Assembly (NCBI RefSeq): GCF_036226525.1
Contig: NZ_CP108487.1
Span: forward strand, 4,340,001 to 4,404,000
DNA from: Kribbella sp. NBC_01245
Lineage (GTDB): Bacteria; Actinomycetota; Actinomycetes; Propionibacteriales; Kribbellaceae
Reading direction: 5' to 3'
DNA length: 64,000 nucleotides
The first letter of the stretch is position 1, and each line of letters begins with the position of its first letter. The notes beneath the pieces are model-generated. The model saw nothing but the letters and a program-made list of their open reading frames with translations, had not been told where the DNA came from and searched no databases. The translations under genes and the position numbers were made by a program. Positions 42,888-51,634 of this stretch are shown in pieces.

Positions 42888-43901
42888 ATGAGCTATGCGC
42901 AGCCGGTCGACCCGGGATATACCGCCGTTCCGCCGAAGAAGAAGCGCCGATTCGGCGTCGGGCGGTTCATCGGCCTGCTTGTCCTGCTGTTCGTACTGAT
43001 GCTGATCTGCGTACCGCTGTTCGCCTGGGGCAAGATCACCAAGATCGACGCGATGCCGTCCGGTGACCGCCCGGCCGACACCCCCGGTACGACGTACCTG
43101 ATGGTCGGTTCGGACAGCCGCGAGGGTCTGTCCGCCGAGGACAAGAAGAAGCTCGGCACCGGCAGCACCGAAGGGCGCCGTACCGACACGATCATGCTGA
43201 TGCACGTGCCGGCCTCGGGCGGTCCGACCGCGCTGATCAGCCTGCCGCGCGACAGCTACGTGCCGATCCCCGGCCACAAGAGGAACAAGATCAACGCGGC
43301 CTTCTCGATCGGCGGGCCGAAGCTGCTGACCCAGACCGTCGAGGGAGTGACCGGGCTGCGCGTCGACGCGTACGTCGAGATCGGGTTCGGCGGCTTCGTC
43401 GACATCATCGACGGCGTCGGTGGGATCAACTTGTGCCTGCCGAAGGCCATCAAGGACGCGAAGGCGCACATCAACCTGCCCGCGGGCTGCCAGGACCTGG
43501 ACGGGCCGAAGGCGCTCGGATACGTCCGCGCCCGCTACTTCGACCCGAAGGGCGACCTCGGCCGGGTCGAGCGGCAGCGCCAGATGATCGGGGCGGTGGC
43601 GGAAAAGGTCGCTGGCCCCGCGACGTTCCTCAACCCGTTGCGCTACTACAACGTGCTGACCTCGGGCGCTGGCGCGTTGTCCGTCGACGAGAGCACCGGG
43701 CCGATCGACCTGTTCCGGTTCGCGCGTGGCATGAAGTCCGTTGCCGGGGGCAAGGATGGCATTCAGCTGACCGTGCCGATCGCCGACACGAACTTCAGTA
43801 CGCCGGGCGGAGGGTCCGCCGTGAAGTGGGACACCGAAAAGGCCCTCGCCCTGTTCAAGTCCATCAAGGAGGACAAGACGACGGGCCTTTCCGGCACCTG
43901 A
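42888..43901 (+). CDS. LCP (LytR-CpsA-Psr) family protein
   Basis: A 337-residue LCP enzyme with a short cytoplasmic N-terminus (PPKKKRRFG), one membrane helix (about 25-48) and the LCP domain: YLMVGSDSREG, RTDTIMLMHV, LISLPRDSYVPIPG, KINAAFSIGG and YVRARYFDPKGDLGRVERQ, with the Arg/Asp residues that hold the polyprenyl pyrophosphate. LCP proteins attach wall polymers to peptidoglycan. ATG at 42888 gives the natural start. Other LytR-linked domain: 24509-25036. Confidence 0.94.
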   Translation: MSYAQPVDPGYTAVPPKKKRRFGVGRFIGLLVLLFVLMLICVPLFAWGKITKIDAMPSGDRPADTPGTTYLMVGSDSREGLSAEDKKKLGTGSTEGRRTDTIMLMHVPASGGPTALISLPRDSYVPIPGHKRNKINAAFSIGGPKLLTQTVEGVTGLRVDAYVEIGFGGFVDIIDGVGGINLCLPKAIKDAKAHINLPAGCQDLDGPKALGYVRARYFDPKGDLGRVERQRQMIGAVAEKVAGPATFLNPLRYYNVLTSGAGALSVDESTGPIDLFRFARGMKSVAGGKDGIQLTVPIADTNFSTPGGGSAVKWDTEKALALFKSIKEDKTTGLSGT

Positions 43902-43913
43902 GGTTCCGCTGCT

Positions 43914-45272
43914 TTAGAGGCGGATCGACTTCTTGTTCATGAACTCCTCGATCCCCGCTGGGCCGAGTTCGCGACCGATACCGGAGCGCTTGATGCCGCC
44001 GAACGGCAGGTCTGCCTGGGAGCCACCCGCGCTGTTCAGATAGACCATGCCGGCCTCGATCTGGTCGGCGACCCGGCGACCCCGCTCCGGGTCGGTGCCG
44101 AACACGCTCGCGCCCAGCCCGAACGGACTGTCGTTGGCCAGCTCGATCGCCTCGGCCTCGGTCTCCGCCCGGAACACGATCACCACCGGGCCGAAGATCT
44201 CCTCGTAGTACGCGTCCATCTCGCGCGTGACGTCCGTCAACACGGTCGCCTCCAGGTACGCGCCAGGGCCGATCCGCCCACCCCCGGTACGCAACGTCGC
44301 ACCCTGCCGAACCGCCTTCTCGACCTGCCCCGCGACCTCCTCGGCAGCCGCGATCGAGGCCAGCGGCGGCAGCTTCGTCGCCGGGTCGGACGGATCGCCC
44401 GGCTGGTAGAAGTCGGCCACCCGCTTGGTCAGCCGATCGACGAACTCGTCATAGATATCGGCCATCACGATCATCCGCTTCGGCGAGTTGCACGACTGGC
44501 CGCAGTTCCGCATCCGGGCGGTCGCGATGACGTTGACCGACTCGTCCAGGTCGTCGCTGTCGAGCAGGATCAGCGGGTCGGAACCACCGAGCTCGAGCAC
44601 GGACTTCTTCAGGTTCTTGCCCGCCTCGGCCGCGACCGAGATCCCGGCCTGCTCACTACCGGTGAGCGAGACGCCTTGGATGCGGGGATCAGCCAGTACG
44701 GACGGGATCTGCCGGCTCGACGCGAAGACGTTCACGTACACGTCATCGGGCACACCGGCGTCCCGCAACACCTCCTCGATCGCCGTCGCGGAGCGCGGGC
44801 AAATCGACGCGTGCTTGAGCAGAATCGTGTTACCCAGCACCAGGTTCGGAGCGACGAACCGGGCCACCTGGTAGCACGGGAAGTTCCACGGCATCACGCC
44901 GAGCAGCGCGCCGATCGGGTCCTTGGTGATGACCGCCTTGCCACCCTTGATCGCGACCGGCTCGTCCTGCAGCAGGGCCGGACCGTGCTCGGCGTAGTAC
45001 CGGAAGATGTCGACCACGATGCCGATCTCACCCCGGCCCTCGTTGATCCGCTTACCCATCTCCAACGTCATGATCGCGGCCAAGTCGTCGGCGCGCGCCT
45101 CGAACAGGTCCGCCGCCTTGGCCACGATCGCCGCACGTTCCTCAACCGGCCGGTTCCGCCAGGACGAGTAGCCGCGATGAACCCGGTCGATCGCGGCCCG
45201 TACCTCCTCGTCGGTCGCATTCGGGACTTCCTCGATCAGCTCACCCGTCGCCGGGTCGGTGACTGTGTACAT
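43914..45272 (-). CDS. gabD: NAD(P)-dependent aldehyde dehydrogenase, succinate-semialdehyde type
   Basis: A 452-residue aldehyde dehydrogenase closest in style to succinate-semialdehyde dehydrogenases. Seen are PWNFPCYQVARFVAPNLVLG, catalytic Glu in SVLELGGSDPLIL (about 227), catalytic Cys in NCGQSCNSPKRMIV (about 261) and EEIFGPVVIVFRAETE. Most homologues have C-I or C-T after the Cys; Asn here is less usual. A perfect 14-bp GntR-type palindrome lies 34 bp before the start. No gabT is adjacent, so the assignment of substrate is tentative. Confidence 0.9.
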   Translation of the reverse strand: MYTVTDPATGELIEEVPNATDEEVRAAIDRVHRGYSSWRNRPVEERAAIVAKAADLFEARADDLAAIMTLEMGKRINEGRGEIGIVVDIFRYYAEHGPALLQDEPVAIKGGKAVITKDPIGALLGVMPWNFPCYQVARFVAPNLVLGNTILLKHASICPRSATAIEEVLRDAGVPDDVYVNVFASSRQIPSVLADPRIQGVSLTGSEQAGISVAAEAGKNLKKSVLELGGSDPLILLDSDDLDESVNVIATARMRNCGQSCNSPKRMIVMADIYDEFVDRLTKRVADFYQPGDPSDPATKLPPLASIAAAEEVAGQVEKAVRQGATLRTGGGRIGPGAYLEATVLTDVTREMDAYYEEIFGPVVIVFRAETEAEAIELANDSPFGLGASVFGTDPERGRRVADQIEAGMVYLNSAGGSQADLPFGGIKRSGIGRELGPAGIEEFMNKKSIRL

Positions 45273-45305
45273 GGGGAATGGCCCTCCATCCTTAGCTCAA
45301 CCCCA

Positions 45306-45319
45306 TACTGTATACAGTA
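45306..45319. promoter_or_regulatory. GntR-type operator upstream of the dehydrogenase
   Basis: TACTGTATACAGTA is a perfect 14-bp palindrome of the TGTATACA kind bound by FadR-type GntR proteins. It lies 34 bp from the dehydrogenase start, in promoter range. No GntR gene is adjacent, so the regulator would act in trans. Confidence 0.65.
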
Positions 45320-45383
45320 GCCCTCCCGCTCTGTCGATGCCCGCCCACCTCCCAACCCGCCCGGCCCGCCCTTTGTATTCCAT

Positions 45384-45435
45384 TCATCGGACCCTCGTGA
45401 CGCGGCGTGTCGAGCTTCATCGGGCCCTTGTGACC
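45384..45435. repeat. Family B repeat, single left arm
   Basis: A 52-bp copy of the family B arm: TCATCGGACCCTCGTGACGC, GGCGTGTCGAGCTTCATCGG and GCCCTTGTGACCA, with no inverted partner within this gap. It lies between divergent genes, so terminator function is unlikely. The gap 45273-45577 otherwise contains only the operator. Confidence 0.82.
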
Positions 45436-45577
45436 AAAGACCGGGCGTGGCGTGGCGTGCCGGAAAATCACAAACGCAGGGGGAATCCGTCGTGGTGACC
45501 GATTGTCTGCGGGATCGCGGCGATGCAGACTGCCGGGACAACGCTGTCCCGCCCTTCTCTTCGATCGGAATCCGCCT

Positions 45578-47686
45578 GTGCCCGACGAACGGAAATTCCG
45601 GCCTGCCCTGCGGCTGATCGCCGTACTCGCAGCCGTCTCCATCCCCGGCCTCGCCCTCGCCACCCCCGCGCCCGCCTCTTTGGTGCCGGCCGCGTCAGAC
45701 CCGGCCAATCCCTGGCAGTACGACCACTGGCCGCAGACCCAGCCTTGGCAGGAGCTGCCCGGCGCGAAGCGGATCGCCTCGGCCGGATTCGGCTCCGCCA
45801 TCGATCCGCAGAACTGGGCCAACCCGGACCAGATGACGTGGTCCGACTACAAGAAGCCGCCCGGTACGAACTGGGCCGATCCCGCCAAGACCGGGTCGGT
45901 CCGGACGTTCAAGGGCGCGCTCGTACTGGTCGACTACCCGAACCAGCCGTTCGTCGTCACCCAGCCGAAGGGCTCGACGCCGTTCGGCAATCCCAGCGTG
46001 GAGGCGAACGGCGTACCGCGTGCGCAGGTCGCCGACTTCTACCGCGACTTCCTGAACAAACCCGGCGCGCTCAACCGGGGCCACACGATTCACGAGTACT
46101 GGATGGAGGGCTCGGGCGGCCGGTACGGCGTTCAGCTGACGTCATTCGGCGCCTACCAAATGCCCGGCAAGTCGCACGAGTACGCGATGGAGTTCCAAGG
46201 CCCATCCGCCTGCCCGGCCGGCGACACCTGCACCAAGAACCTGCGGACGGACGCCCGTGCCGCCTGGGTCGCGGACGTCGGCGCCGAGGTCCCCGCGGGC
46301 TTCGACTTCGTCTTCTACCTGAGCGCCGGCCAGGACGAATCGTCCACCTGGCAGGAGTTCGGTCCGATGAAGTTCCCCACCAAGGAGGACGTCACCGACG
46401 AGTTCGGCCCGCCGGATGCGGCCCTGACCAACTGGTCGCGCACCCGGTACGTCGACTGGACCTCGTGGGCGTCCGGCTCGACCATCTGGCCGAACGCCGG
46501 CGGCGGCTCGACCACCCAGGCCGAGAGCTCGGGCATGTCGGTCTACGCGCACGAACTGAGCCACGTCCTCGGTATCGGCGACAACTACAACAACCCGTAC
46601 GGCGTTCCGCCCCGGCGGGCGTACAGCGGGATCTGGGAAATGCTCAGCCGCGGTACGTTCAACGGCCCGGGCGGTCCGCACAGCCGCTGGATGATCCCGG
46701 CGACGGGTGGCGCGTCGATGGGCGCACACCACATGCTGCGCAACAAGATCAAGCTCGGCATGGTCGACGAGCAGAACGTCTTGCGGCTGTCCCGCGAGGC
46801 GCTGGCCGAATCGGGCCTGGTCATCGCCGACGTCACCGCGCGCGCGATCCAGCCCGGGCCGAAGGGGCTGTCGGGGATCAACATCGCTCTCGGTACGGGC
46901 GATCTGGCACCGCCGTGTTCCGTCCCGACCGACCCGTTCTGCGACGGCCGGGGATACCAGAACTACACGCTGGAGGTCGTCGACCGGGTCGGCTCGGACT
47001 CGTTCACCCCCGATTCCGGCGTACTGCTGGCCAAAACCAAGAACCAGGACCAGGCGCCGTTCGAGTGGGTCATCGACGCCAATCCGCAGGACATCGGGAT
47101 GACCGACTACGTGCTGCCGGACGGTACGAAGGTCCCGATCACGATCGGCGACTACCGCCAGCTCTCGGACGCGCTCTTCCACGCCGGCACCAATTCGGGC
47201 AGCGAGTTCGAGTACGTCGACCAGGCCAACCGCCTGCACTTCTACGTGACCAACGTACGACGTGACGGGGCGGGCGTGCTGTCGTACAAGGTGGCCGTCC
47301 GGTCGCTCGACGGCTCGGGTCCGGCGAAGCGCGGCGTGCGGGTACTGCCGACGGCCGCGGGGCCCGACCGGGATGGCGCGACGACGTGCAAGTTCCCGCT
47401 GATCAACACGGGCAAGGCCGCGCCGGTTGCCGGGCAGCACCCCGAAGACGTGAGCGCGTATCTCAACGGCGACGTCTACCGGTTGTCCGCGACGGTCGAC
47501 GGCGGCTGGTCCGTCGTACTGCCGAACCAACTCGCCACCGCTTCCGCGGGGGATCGCGTCGAGGTCGCCGTACAGGCCAAGGCCGGTGCCACGTCCAAGC
47601 CCCTCGCCAAGGTCACCCTGACCGCCACCTCCGAAAGCGACCCCACCAAGAAGTCCACAGCCACCTGCTACGCCATCAGCCGGTAA
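45578..47686 (+). CDS. Secreted M6-family metalloprotease
   Basis: A 702-residue precursor with a signal peptide (to about residue 34, ALATPAPA). The zinc motif is YAHELSHVLGIGDNY (HExxH about 326), and GAHHMLRNKIKLGMV further on is the usual immune-inhibitor-A type region. The C-terminal 150 residues are beta-rich with Cys pairs. Such proteases digest host or environmental proteins. GTG at 45578 is the first start after which the signal peptide is complete; the frame is open a little upstream. Two terminators follow. Confidence 0.9.
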   Translation: MPDERKFRPALRLIAVLAAVSIPGLALATPAPASLVPAASDPANPWQYDHWPQTQPWQELPGAKRIASAGFGSAIDPQNWANPDQMTWSDYKKPPGTNWADPAKTGSVRTFKGALVLVDYPNQPFVVTQPKGSTPFGNPSVEANGVPRAQVADFYRDFLNKPGALNRGHTIHEYWMEGSGGRYGVQLTSFGAYQMPGKSHEYAMEFQGPSACPAGDTCTKNLRTDARAAWVADVGAEVPAGFDFVFYLSAGQDESSTWQEFGPMKFPTKEDVTDEFGPPDAALTNWSRTRYVDWTSWASGSTIWPNAGGGSTTQAESSGMSVYAHELSHVLGIGDNYNNPYGVPPRRAYSGIWEMLSRGTFNGPGGPHSRWMIPATGGASMGAHHMLRNKIKLGMVDEQNVLRLSREALAESGLVIADVTARAIQPGPKGLSGINIALGTGDLAPPCSVPTDPFCDGRGYQNYTLEVVDRVGSDSFTPDSGVLLAKTKNQDQAPFEWVIDANPQDIGMTDYVLPDGTKVPITIGDYRQLSDALFHAGTNSGSEFEYVDQANRLHFYVTNVRRDGAGVLSYKVAVRSLDGSGPAKRGVRVLPTAAGPDRDGATTCKFPLINTGKAAPVAGQHPEDVSAYLNGDVYRLSATVDGGWSVVLPNQLATASAGDRVEVAVQAKAGATSKPLAKVTLTATSESDPTKKSTATCYAISR

Positions 47687-47705
47687 CCAGCCAACGTTCG
47701 GAAGT

Positions 47706-47740
47706 GGCCCGGCGAAGGGCTTGACGCCCTTCGCCGGGCC
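47706..47740 (+). terminator. Hairpin terminator, first of a tandem pair
   Basis: A perfect 15-bp GC-rich stem (GGCCCGGCGAAGGGC and its complement) with a 5-nt loop, 20 bp after the protease stop. No strong T-tract. Followed 8 bp later by a second hairpin. Confidence 0.85.
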
Positions 47741-47747
47741 CACGAAT

Positions 47748-47780
47748 AAGGCCTCGCAAGCTCATACCTTGCGAGGCCTT
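47748..47780 (+). terminator. Hairpin terminator, second of a tandem pair
   Basis: A perfect 13-bp stem (AAGGCCTCGCAAG and complement) with a 7-nt loop. With the hairpin before it this makes a double stop ahead of the DinB gene. Confidence 0.8.
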
Positions 47781-47889
47781 GGGGCTAATCCTTGCTGGTG
47801 ACGCCGAACGGCAGGTGAAGGCACGCCGAACATCGTTCACTGGTTGGAAATTCGGTGGGCGGGGATGGTGGGGGCGGCAGACTGGGGCG

Positions 47890-48471
47890 ATGACGGATTC
47901 GGGTGCGAAGGGTGAGCTTCGGCTTTATTTGCAGTTTGCGCGGGATGCCTTGGTGTGGAAGCTCGAGGGGTTGTCGGCGTACGACATGCGGCGGCCGTTG
48001 ACGCCGACCGGGACCAACTTGCTGGGGTTGGTCAAACATGCGTCTGGGGTTGAGTTCGGGTATCTCGGCGACACGTTCGGGAGGCCGTCGGGTGAGGTAC
48101 TGCCCTGGCTGGGGGACGGCGCTGAGGCCAATGCGGATATGTGGGCCACGGCGGACGAGTCGCGCGAGCAGATCGTCGAGTGTTATCGCAGGGCGTGGGC
48201 GCACTCGGACGCGACCATCGATGCGCTGCCGCTGGACGCGATCGGGCGGGTGCCGTGGTGGCCGGCCGATGCCAACGAGGTGACGCTGAATCACGCCTTG
48301 GTGCGGGTGATCGCCGATACCCACCGCCACGCCGGTCACGCCGACATCGTCCGCGAACTTGTCGATGGATCCGTCGGCATGGCCGAGAACAACGCCAGCC
48401 TGCCGCCAAGCGACGCAGCAACCTGGGAAGCCCACCACAACCGCCTCGAGCAGGTGGCTAAGGAGGCCTAG
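47890..48471 (+). CDS. DinB-family protein
   Basis: A 193-residue DinB/DUF664-like four-helix protein. Possible metal ligands are His in GLVKHASGVEFGYL (first conserved His), and the pair HRHAGHADIVRE near the end (second and third). Family members include thiol-dependent transferases using mycothiol or bacillithiol. ATG at 47890 gives the family start MTDSG...; the frame extends upstream without homology. Confidence 0.85.
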   Translation: MTDSGAKGELRLYLQFARDALVWKLEGLSAYDMRRPLTPTGTNLLGLVKHASGVEFGYLGDTFGRPSGEVLPWLGDGAEANADMWATADESREQIVECYRRAWAHSDATIDALPLDAIGRVPWWPADANEVTLNHALVRVIADTHRHAGHADIVRELVDGSVGMAENNASLPPSDAATWEAHHNRLEQVAKEA

Positions 48472-48530
48472 TCACCGCATCGCCTTTGAGCAGGTGGCCA
48501 AGCGGGCCTAGCCATCGCGGGCGGCCAGGG

Positions 48531-48560
48531 CGAGGGCGGTTTGCGGCGAATGAACGCAAA
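48531..48560. repeat. Half copy of a family A repeat
   Basis: CGAGGGCGGTTTGCGGCGAA and TGAACGCAAAG match the right arm of the family A foldback elements. No left arm is present, and it sits between two convergent genes. Confidence 0.65.
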
Positions 48561-48584
48561 GAAGGGGGACGTGAGGGGACGGGG

Positions 48585-49097
48585 TCAGCGGGTGCAGGTG
48601 GAGCGGGGGGTTGCGAGGGCTTCGGCGCAGAAGACGAGGAGGAAGCCCTGGTAGGCCTGGCTGAAGGCTGCCGGGTCGACGTTGGGGCTTTCGATCACGC
48701 CGGTCGCGGGCGGCAAGGTTTGACCGACCAGCACGGCGCGGCGCCAGGCCTCGTCGCTGCCGTAGACGAAAACCTGGACGAGCGACGCCTGGTAGTGCGC
48801 TCTGGACGTCAGGTAAGTCCTCAAGGCAGGTTCGTTCAGCGTCAGCTTGATTTGGCGGCTCGCGGCGATCCTCTCCTTGGCGTGGACGGCCTCATTCCGG
48901 TAGGTGTTGGCCGCCTCCAGGAAGTCGGCATAGGCCACCGCGCGTCGCTCGCGTGCTTCCTGATCGCGATCGGCGTCGAGTTGCAGGGTGACGGCCAGGA
49001 TGCTGACCAACGCCCCGACCAGAGCACCGATCAGGGCGGAACCCGCGCTGATGAACGCGACCTTGAAGTCCCGCTTCTCCCGCGGCCCGACTGGCAT
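48585..49097 (-). CDS. Hypothetical single-helix membrane protein
   Basis: A 170-residue protein with one hydrophobic segment (about 14-38, rich in Gly/Ala) and a charged helical C-terminal part with ADRDQEARERRAVAYADFLEAA. Two Cys near the C-terminus. ATG at 49097 has GGGAGGG 5-6 nt upstream. No family recognised; the shape (anchor plus helical domain) is common in actinobacterial orphan proteins. Confidence 0.65.
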   Translation of the reverse strand: MPVGPREKRDFKVAFISAGSALIGALVGALVSILAVTLQLDADRDQEARERRAVAYADFLEAANTYRNEAVHAKERIAASRQIKLTLNEPALRTYLTSRAHYQASLVQVFVYGSDEAWRRAVLVGQTLPPATGVIESPNVDPAAFSQAYQGFLLVFCAEALATPRSTCTR

Positions 49098-49219
49098 CGA
49101 AGTCCCTCCCCGCAGATCCCTGACTACAGAGAGCACCCACCGGGACCTTGACGTCAAGACGCCGCACGGTCTGAACCCCCGGAGCGCTGCACGGGTCCCG
49201 ACCTGGGAGACTGTGGCGG

Positions 49220-49897
49220 GTGAGCCCGAAATCACTGAGCGACTTGGTCGCGCCGGACTGGGCAGAAGCGCTTGCGCCGGTCGAGGACACCGTTAGCCGG
49301 ATGGGCGAGTTCTTGCGCGCGGAGATCGCCGCAGGCCGTCCGTACCTCCCTGCCGGGGAGAACGTGTTGCGCGCCTTCACCCGGCCACTGGCCGAAGTGA
49401 AGGTGCTGGTCGTCGGACAAGACCCGTACCCGACGCCCGGCCACCCTGTCGGCTTGAGCTTCTCGGTAGCGCCTGACGTCCGGCCAATCCCCCGCAGCCT
49501 GCAGAACATCTACCGCGAGCTCATGGCGGATCTGAACGCCCCGGCGCCCAGTAATGGCGACCTCTCGCCATGGGCCGATCGCGGCGTACTGATGCTCAAC
49601 AGGGTCCTGACGGTTCAGCCCGGCAAGCCCGGCTCACACCGCGGCAAGGGCTGGGAAGCCGTTACAGAGCAGGCGATCAAGGCTCTCGTCGCGCGCGGCG
49701 GTCCGCTGGTGGCGATCCTCTGGGGACGCGACGCGCAGACGCTCAAGCCGATGCTCGGCAGCATTCCGTACATCGAGAGCGCGCACCCGAGCCCGATGTC
49801 GGCTGACCGCGGCTTCTTCGGCTCCCGCCCCTTCAGCCGCGTCAACACCCTGCTGACCGAACGCGGCGGCGAACCGATCAACTGGCAACTCCCCTAG
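49220..49897 (+). CDS. ung: Uracil-DNA glycosylase, family 1
   Basis: A 225-residue UDG that removes uracil from DNA. Motif A is [16 protein letters not shown], with the catalytic Asp about residue 66; motif B region is [20 protein letters not shown], with the catalytic His about 190. Start GTG at 49220. Convergent with the ABC transporter gene, whose stop adjoins its own. Confidence 0.96.
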   Translation: MSPKSLSDLVAPDWAEALAPVEDTVSRMGEFLRAEIAAGRPYLPAGENVLRAFTRPLAEVKVLVVGQDPYPTPGHPVGLSFSVAPDVRPIPRSLQNIYRELMADLNAPAPSNGDLSPWADRGVLMLNRVLTVQPGKPGSHRGKGWEAVTEQAIKALVARGGPLVAILWGRDAQTLKPMLGSIPYIESAHPSPMSADRGFFGSRPFSRVNTLLTERGGEPINWQLP

Positions 49898-51634
49898 TTA
49901 CGTACCGGTCCAGCTGTGCCAGAGGTGGGCGTAGCGGCCGTCGCGGGTCAGTAGTTCCTTGTGCGAGCCGACCTCGACGATGCGGCCCTGGTCCAGCACG
50001 ATGATGCGATCCGCCTGCTCGGCCTGGGTCAACCGGTGAGCAACGATGAGGGTGGTGCGGCCGTCAGTGGCGGCCGCACTCGCCCGTTCCAACTCACGAG
50101 CACCCGCACTACCCGCCTCCGCAGTGGCCTCGTCGAGGACTGCAACCGGCGGATCAGCCAGCACGAGCCGGGCGAACGCCAACTGCTGGGACTGGGCTCC
50201 TGTCAGTTGGTGAGCGTTCTCCCCGACCTGGCTGTGCAAGCCTTCCGGCAAAGCCCGCACCCACGTCAACGCGCCTGCAACCTCCAGTGCCGCTTCTACC
50301 TCGGCGTCAGTGGCAGAAGAAGAAGCAAGTCGTACGTCTTCCACTAGCGGTCCCGAGAAGACGTGGACCTCCTGACTCAACAGCGCCACCTGCAACCGCG
50401 TCCGAGCCTCACCAAGCGCGCGTACGTCGATCCCGCCGAGTAGTACCGATCCCTGTGTGGGTTGAAGAATTCCCGCGACTATGGCCGCCAGTGTGGTCTT
50501 GCCAGCACCACTCGCACCTACAAGCGCCACCCGCTCGCCTGGCTCGATCCGGAACGACACGTCAGCCAGTACGAGCGGCCCCGCGTCGTACCGGTGACTA
50601 AGTCCAACAACCTCAATCGAGCTGTCCCGAGGGCCCGGGCCTTCCGTAGCGGCTGCGGCGGGCGGTAGGTCGGCAACCCCGGCAAGACGGGCCAAGCTGG
50701 CTCCGGCCGACTGGACCTGGTCGAACTCCATCACCAGAGTCCCGAGCGGGTTGAACAACCGGTGGAAGTAGAGAGCGGCAGCAGTGGTCGCACCAACCGT
50801 CGCGAGGTCACCGCGGACCAGGAAGAATCCAGTGACGAGTACGGCGGTCAGGCCGACGAACTCGGCATGGTTGATCCGCGACGCGAAGTGGCTGAACAAC
50901 CGGAACACCCCGAGCGACAAGTCCATCGCCACTCGCGATCGGTCGTCGATCCGGGCCAGGTGCTCGTCTTCCAGCCGGTAAGCCCGCACGGTCGCGCTAC
51001 CCCGCATGGAGGCGATCAGCACCTGCGAACGCTCGCCCATCGCCACGCGTTCGCGCGCGTAGAACGGTGCCGAGCGCGGCAGGTACCAGCGCAGCGCCAG
51101 CAGATAAACCGGCACGCAGAGCAGACCGGCCAACCCCAGCCGCCAGTCGAGCGCGAACATGCCGACGCCGGTCAGCAATACGGTCAACGCGGCCTGCAAG
51201 AGGATCGGCCCGGTCGTGCTGATGGCGTTCGCGACGACCGAGACATCGTCGCCTACCCGGGAGAGTAGGTCGCCCGTGCGCACCTTCTCCATCGTTGCCG
51301 TGGGCAACTGTAGAACCCGATCGACCACCTGCTCCCGGAGCCGCGCGAGCACGGTCTCACCGACCCGGGACACCAGCATGCTGCCGACGGCCGTTAGCAA
51401 TCCGGAGGCCAGTGCGGCAGCCGCGATCAGTACGGCGATCCGCAGCACCGAATCCTGATCGGCATCACCAGTCAGGTCATCGACGAGTCGCCCGAGTGCC
51501 CAGGGCGCGACCAACCCGGCCGCACTCGCCGAGCTCACCACCAGCGCCGCCAGCACGGCCGGTCCCCTGCGCATATCGCGCCACAACACCGCCCACGTCC
51601 CTTTGGCGCCGGCGATCGGCAACAACTCGCTCAT
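49898..51634 (-). CDS. ABC exporter half with consensus ATPase
   Basis: A 578-residue half-transporter with six membrane helices (about 30-310) and a nucleotide-binding domain (about 345-578). Walker A is LVGASGAGKTTLA, Walker B VAVLDEATAEAG with the catalytic Glu, and the H-loop His is in LIVAHRLTQ. The signature motif is degenerate: LTGAQSQQLA in place of LSGGQ. It pairs with the gene upstream, which has the reverse pattern. ATGA overlap. Substrate unknown (drug- or lipid-type by family). Confidence 0.92.
   Translation of the reverse strand: MSELLPIAGAKGTWAVLWRDMRRGPAVLAALVVSSASAAGLVAPWALGRLVDDLTGDADQDSVLRIAVLIAAAALASGLLTAVGSMLVSRVGETVLARLREQVVDRVLQLPTATMEKVRTGDLLSRVGDDVSVVANAISTTGPILLQAALTVLLTGVGMFALDWRLGLAGLLCVPVYLLALRWYLPRSAPFYARERVAMGERSQVLIASMRGSATVRAYRLEDEHLARIDDRSRVAMDLSLGVFRLFSHFASRINHAEFVGLTAVLVTGFFLVRGDLATVGATTAAALYFHRLFNPLGTLVMEFDQVQSAGASLARLAGVADLPPAAAATEGPGPRDSSIEVVGLSHRYDAGPLVLADVSFRIEPGERVALVGASGAGKTTLAAIVAGILQPTQGSVLLGGIDVRALGEARTRLQVALLSQEVHVFSGPLVEDVRLASSSATDAEVEAALEVAGALTWVRALPEGLHSQVGENAHQLTGAQSQQLAFARLVLADPPVAVLDEATAEAGSAGARELERASAAATDGRTTLIVAHRLTQAEQADRIIVLDQGRIVEVGSHKELLTRDGRYAHLWHSWTGT

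Noticed and set aside
45695-47743. Long minus-strand frames opposite the M6 protease
   Set aside because: Antisense to a gene with a clear signal peptide and zinc motif; the frames have no domain.
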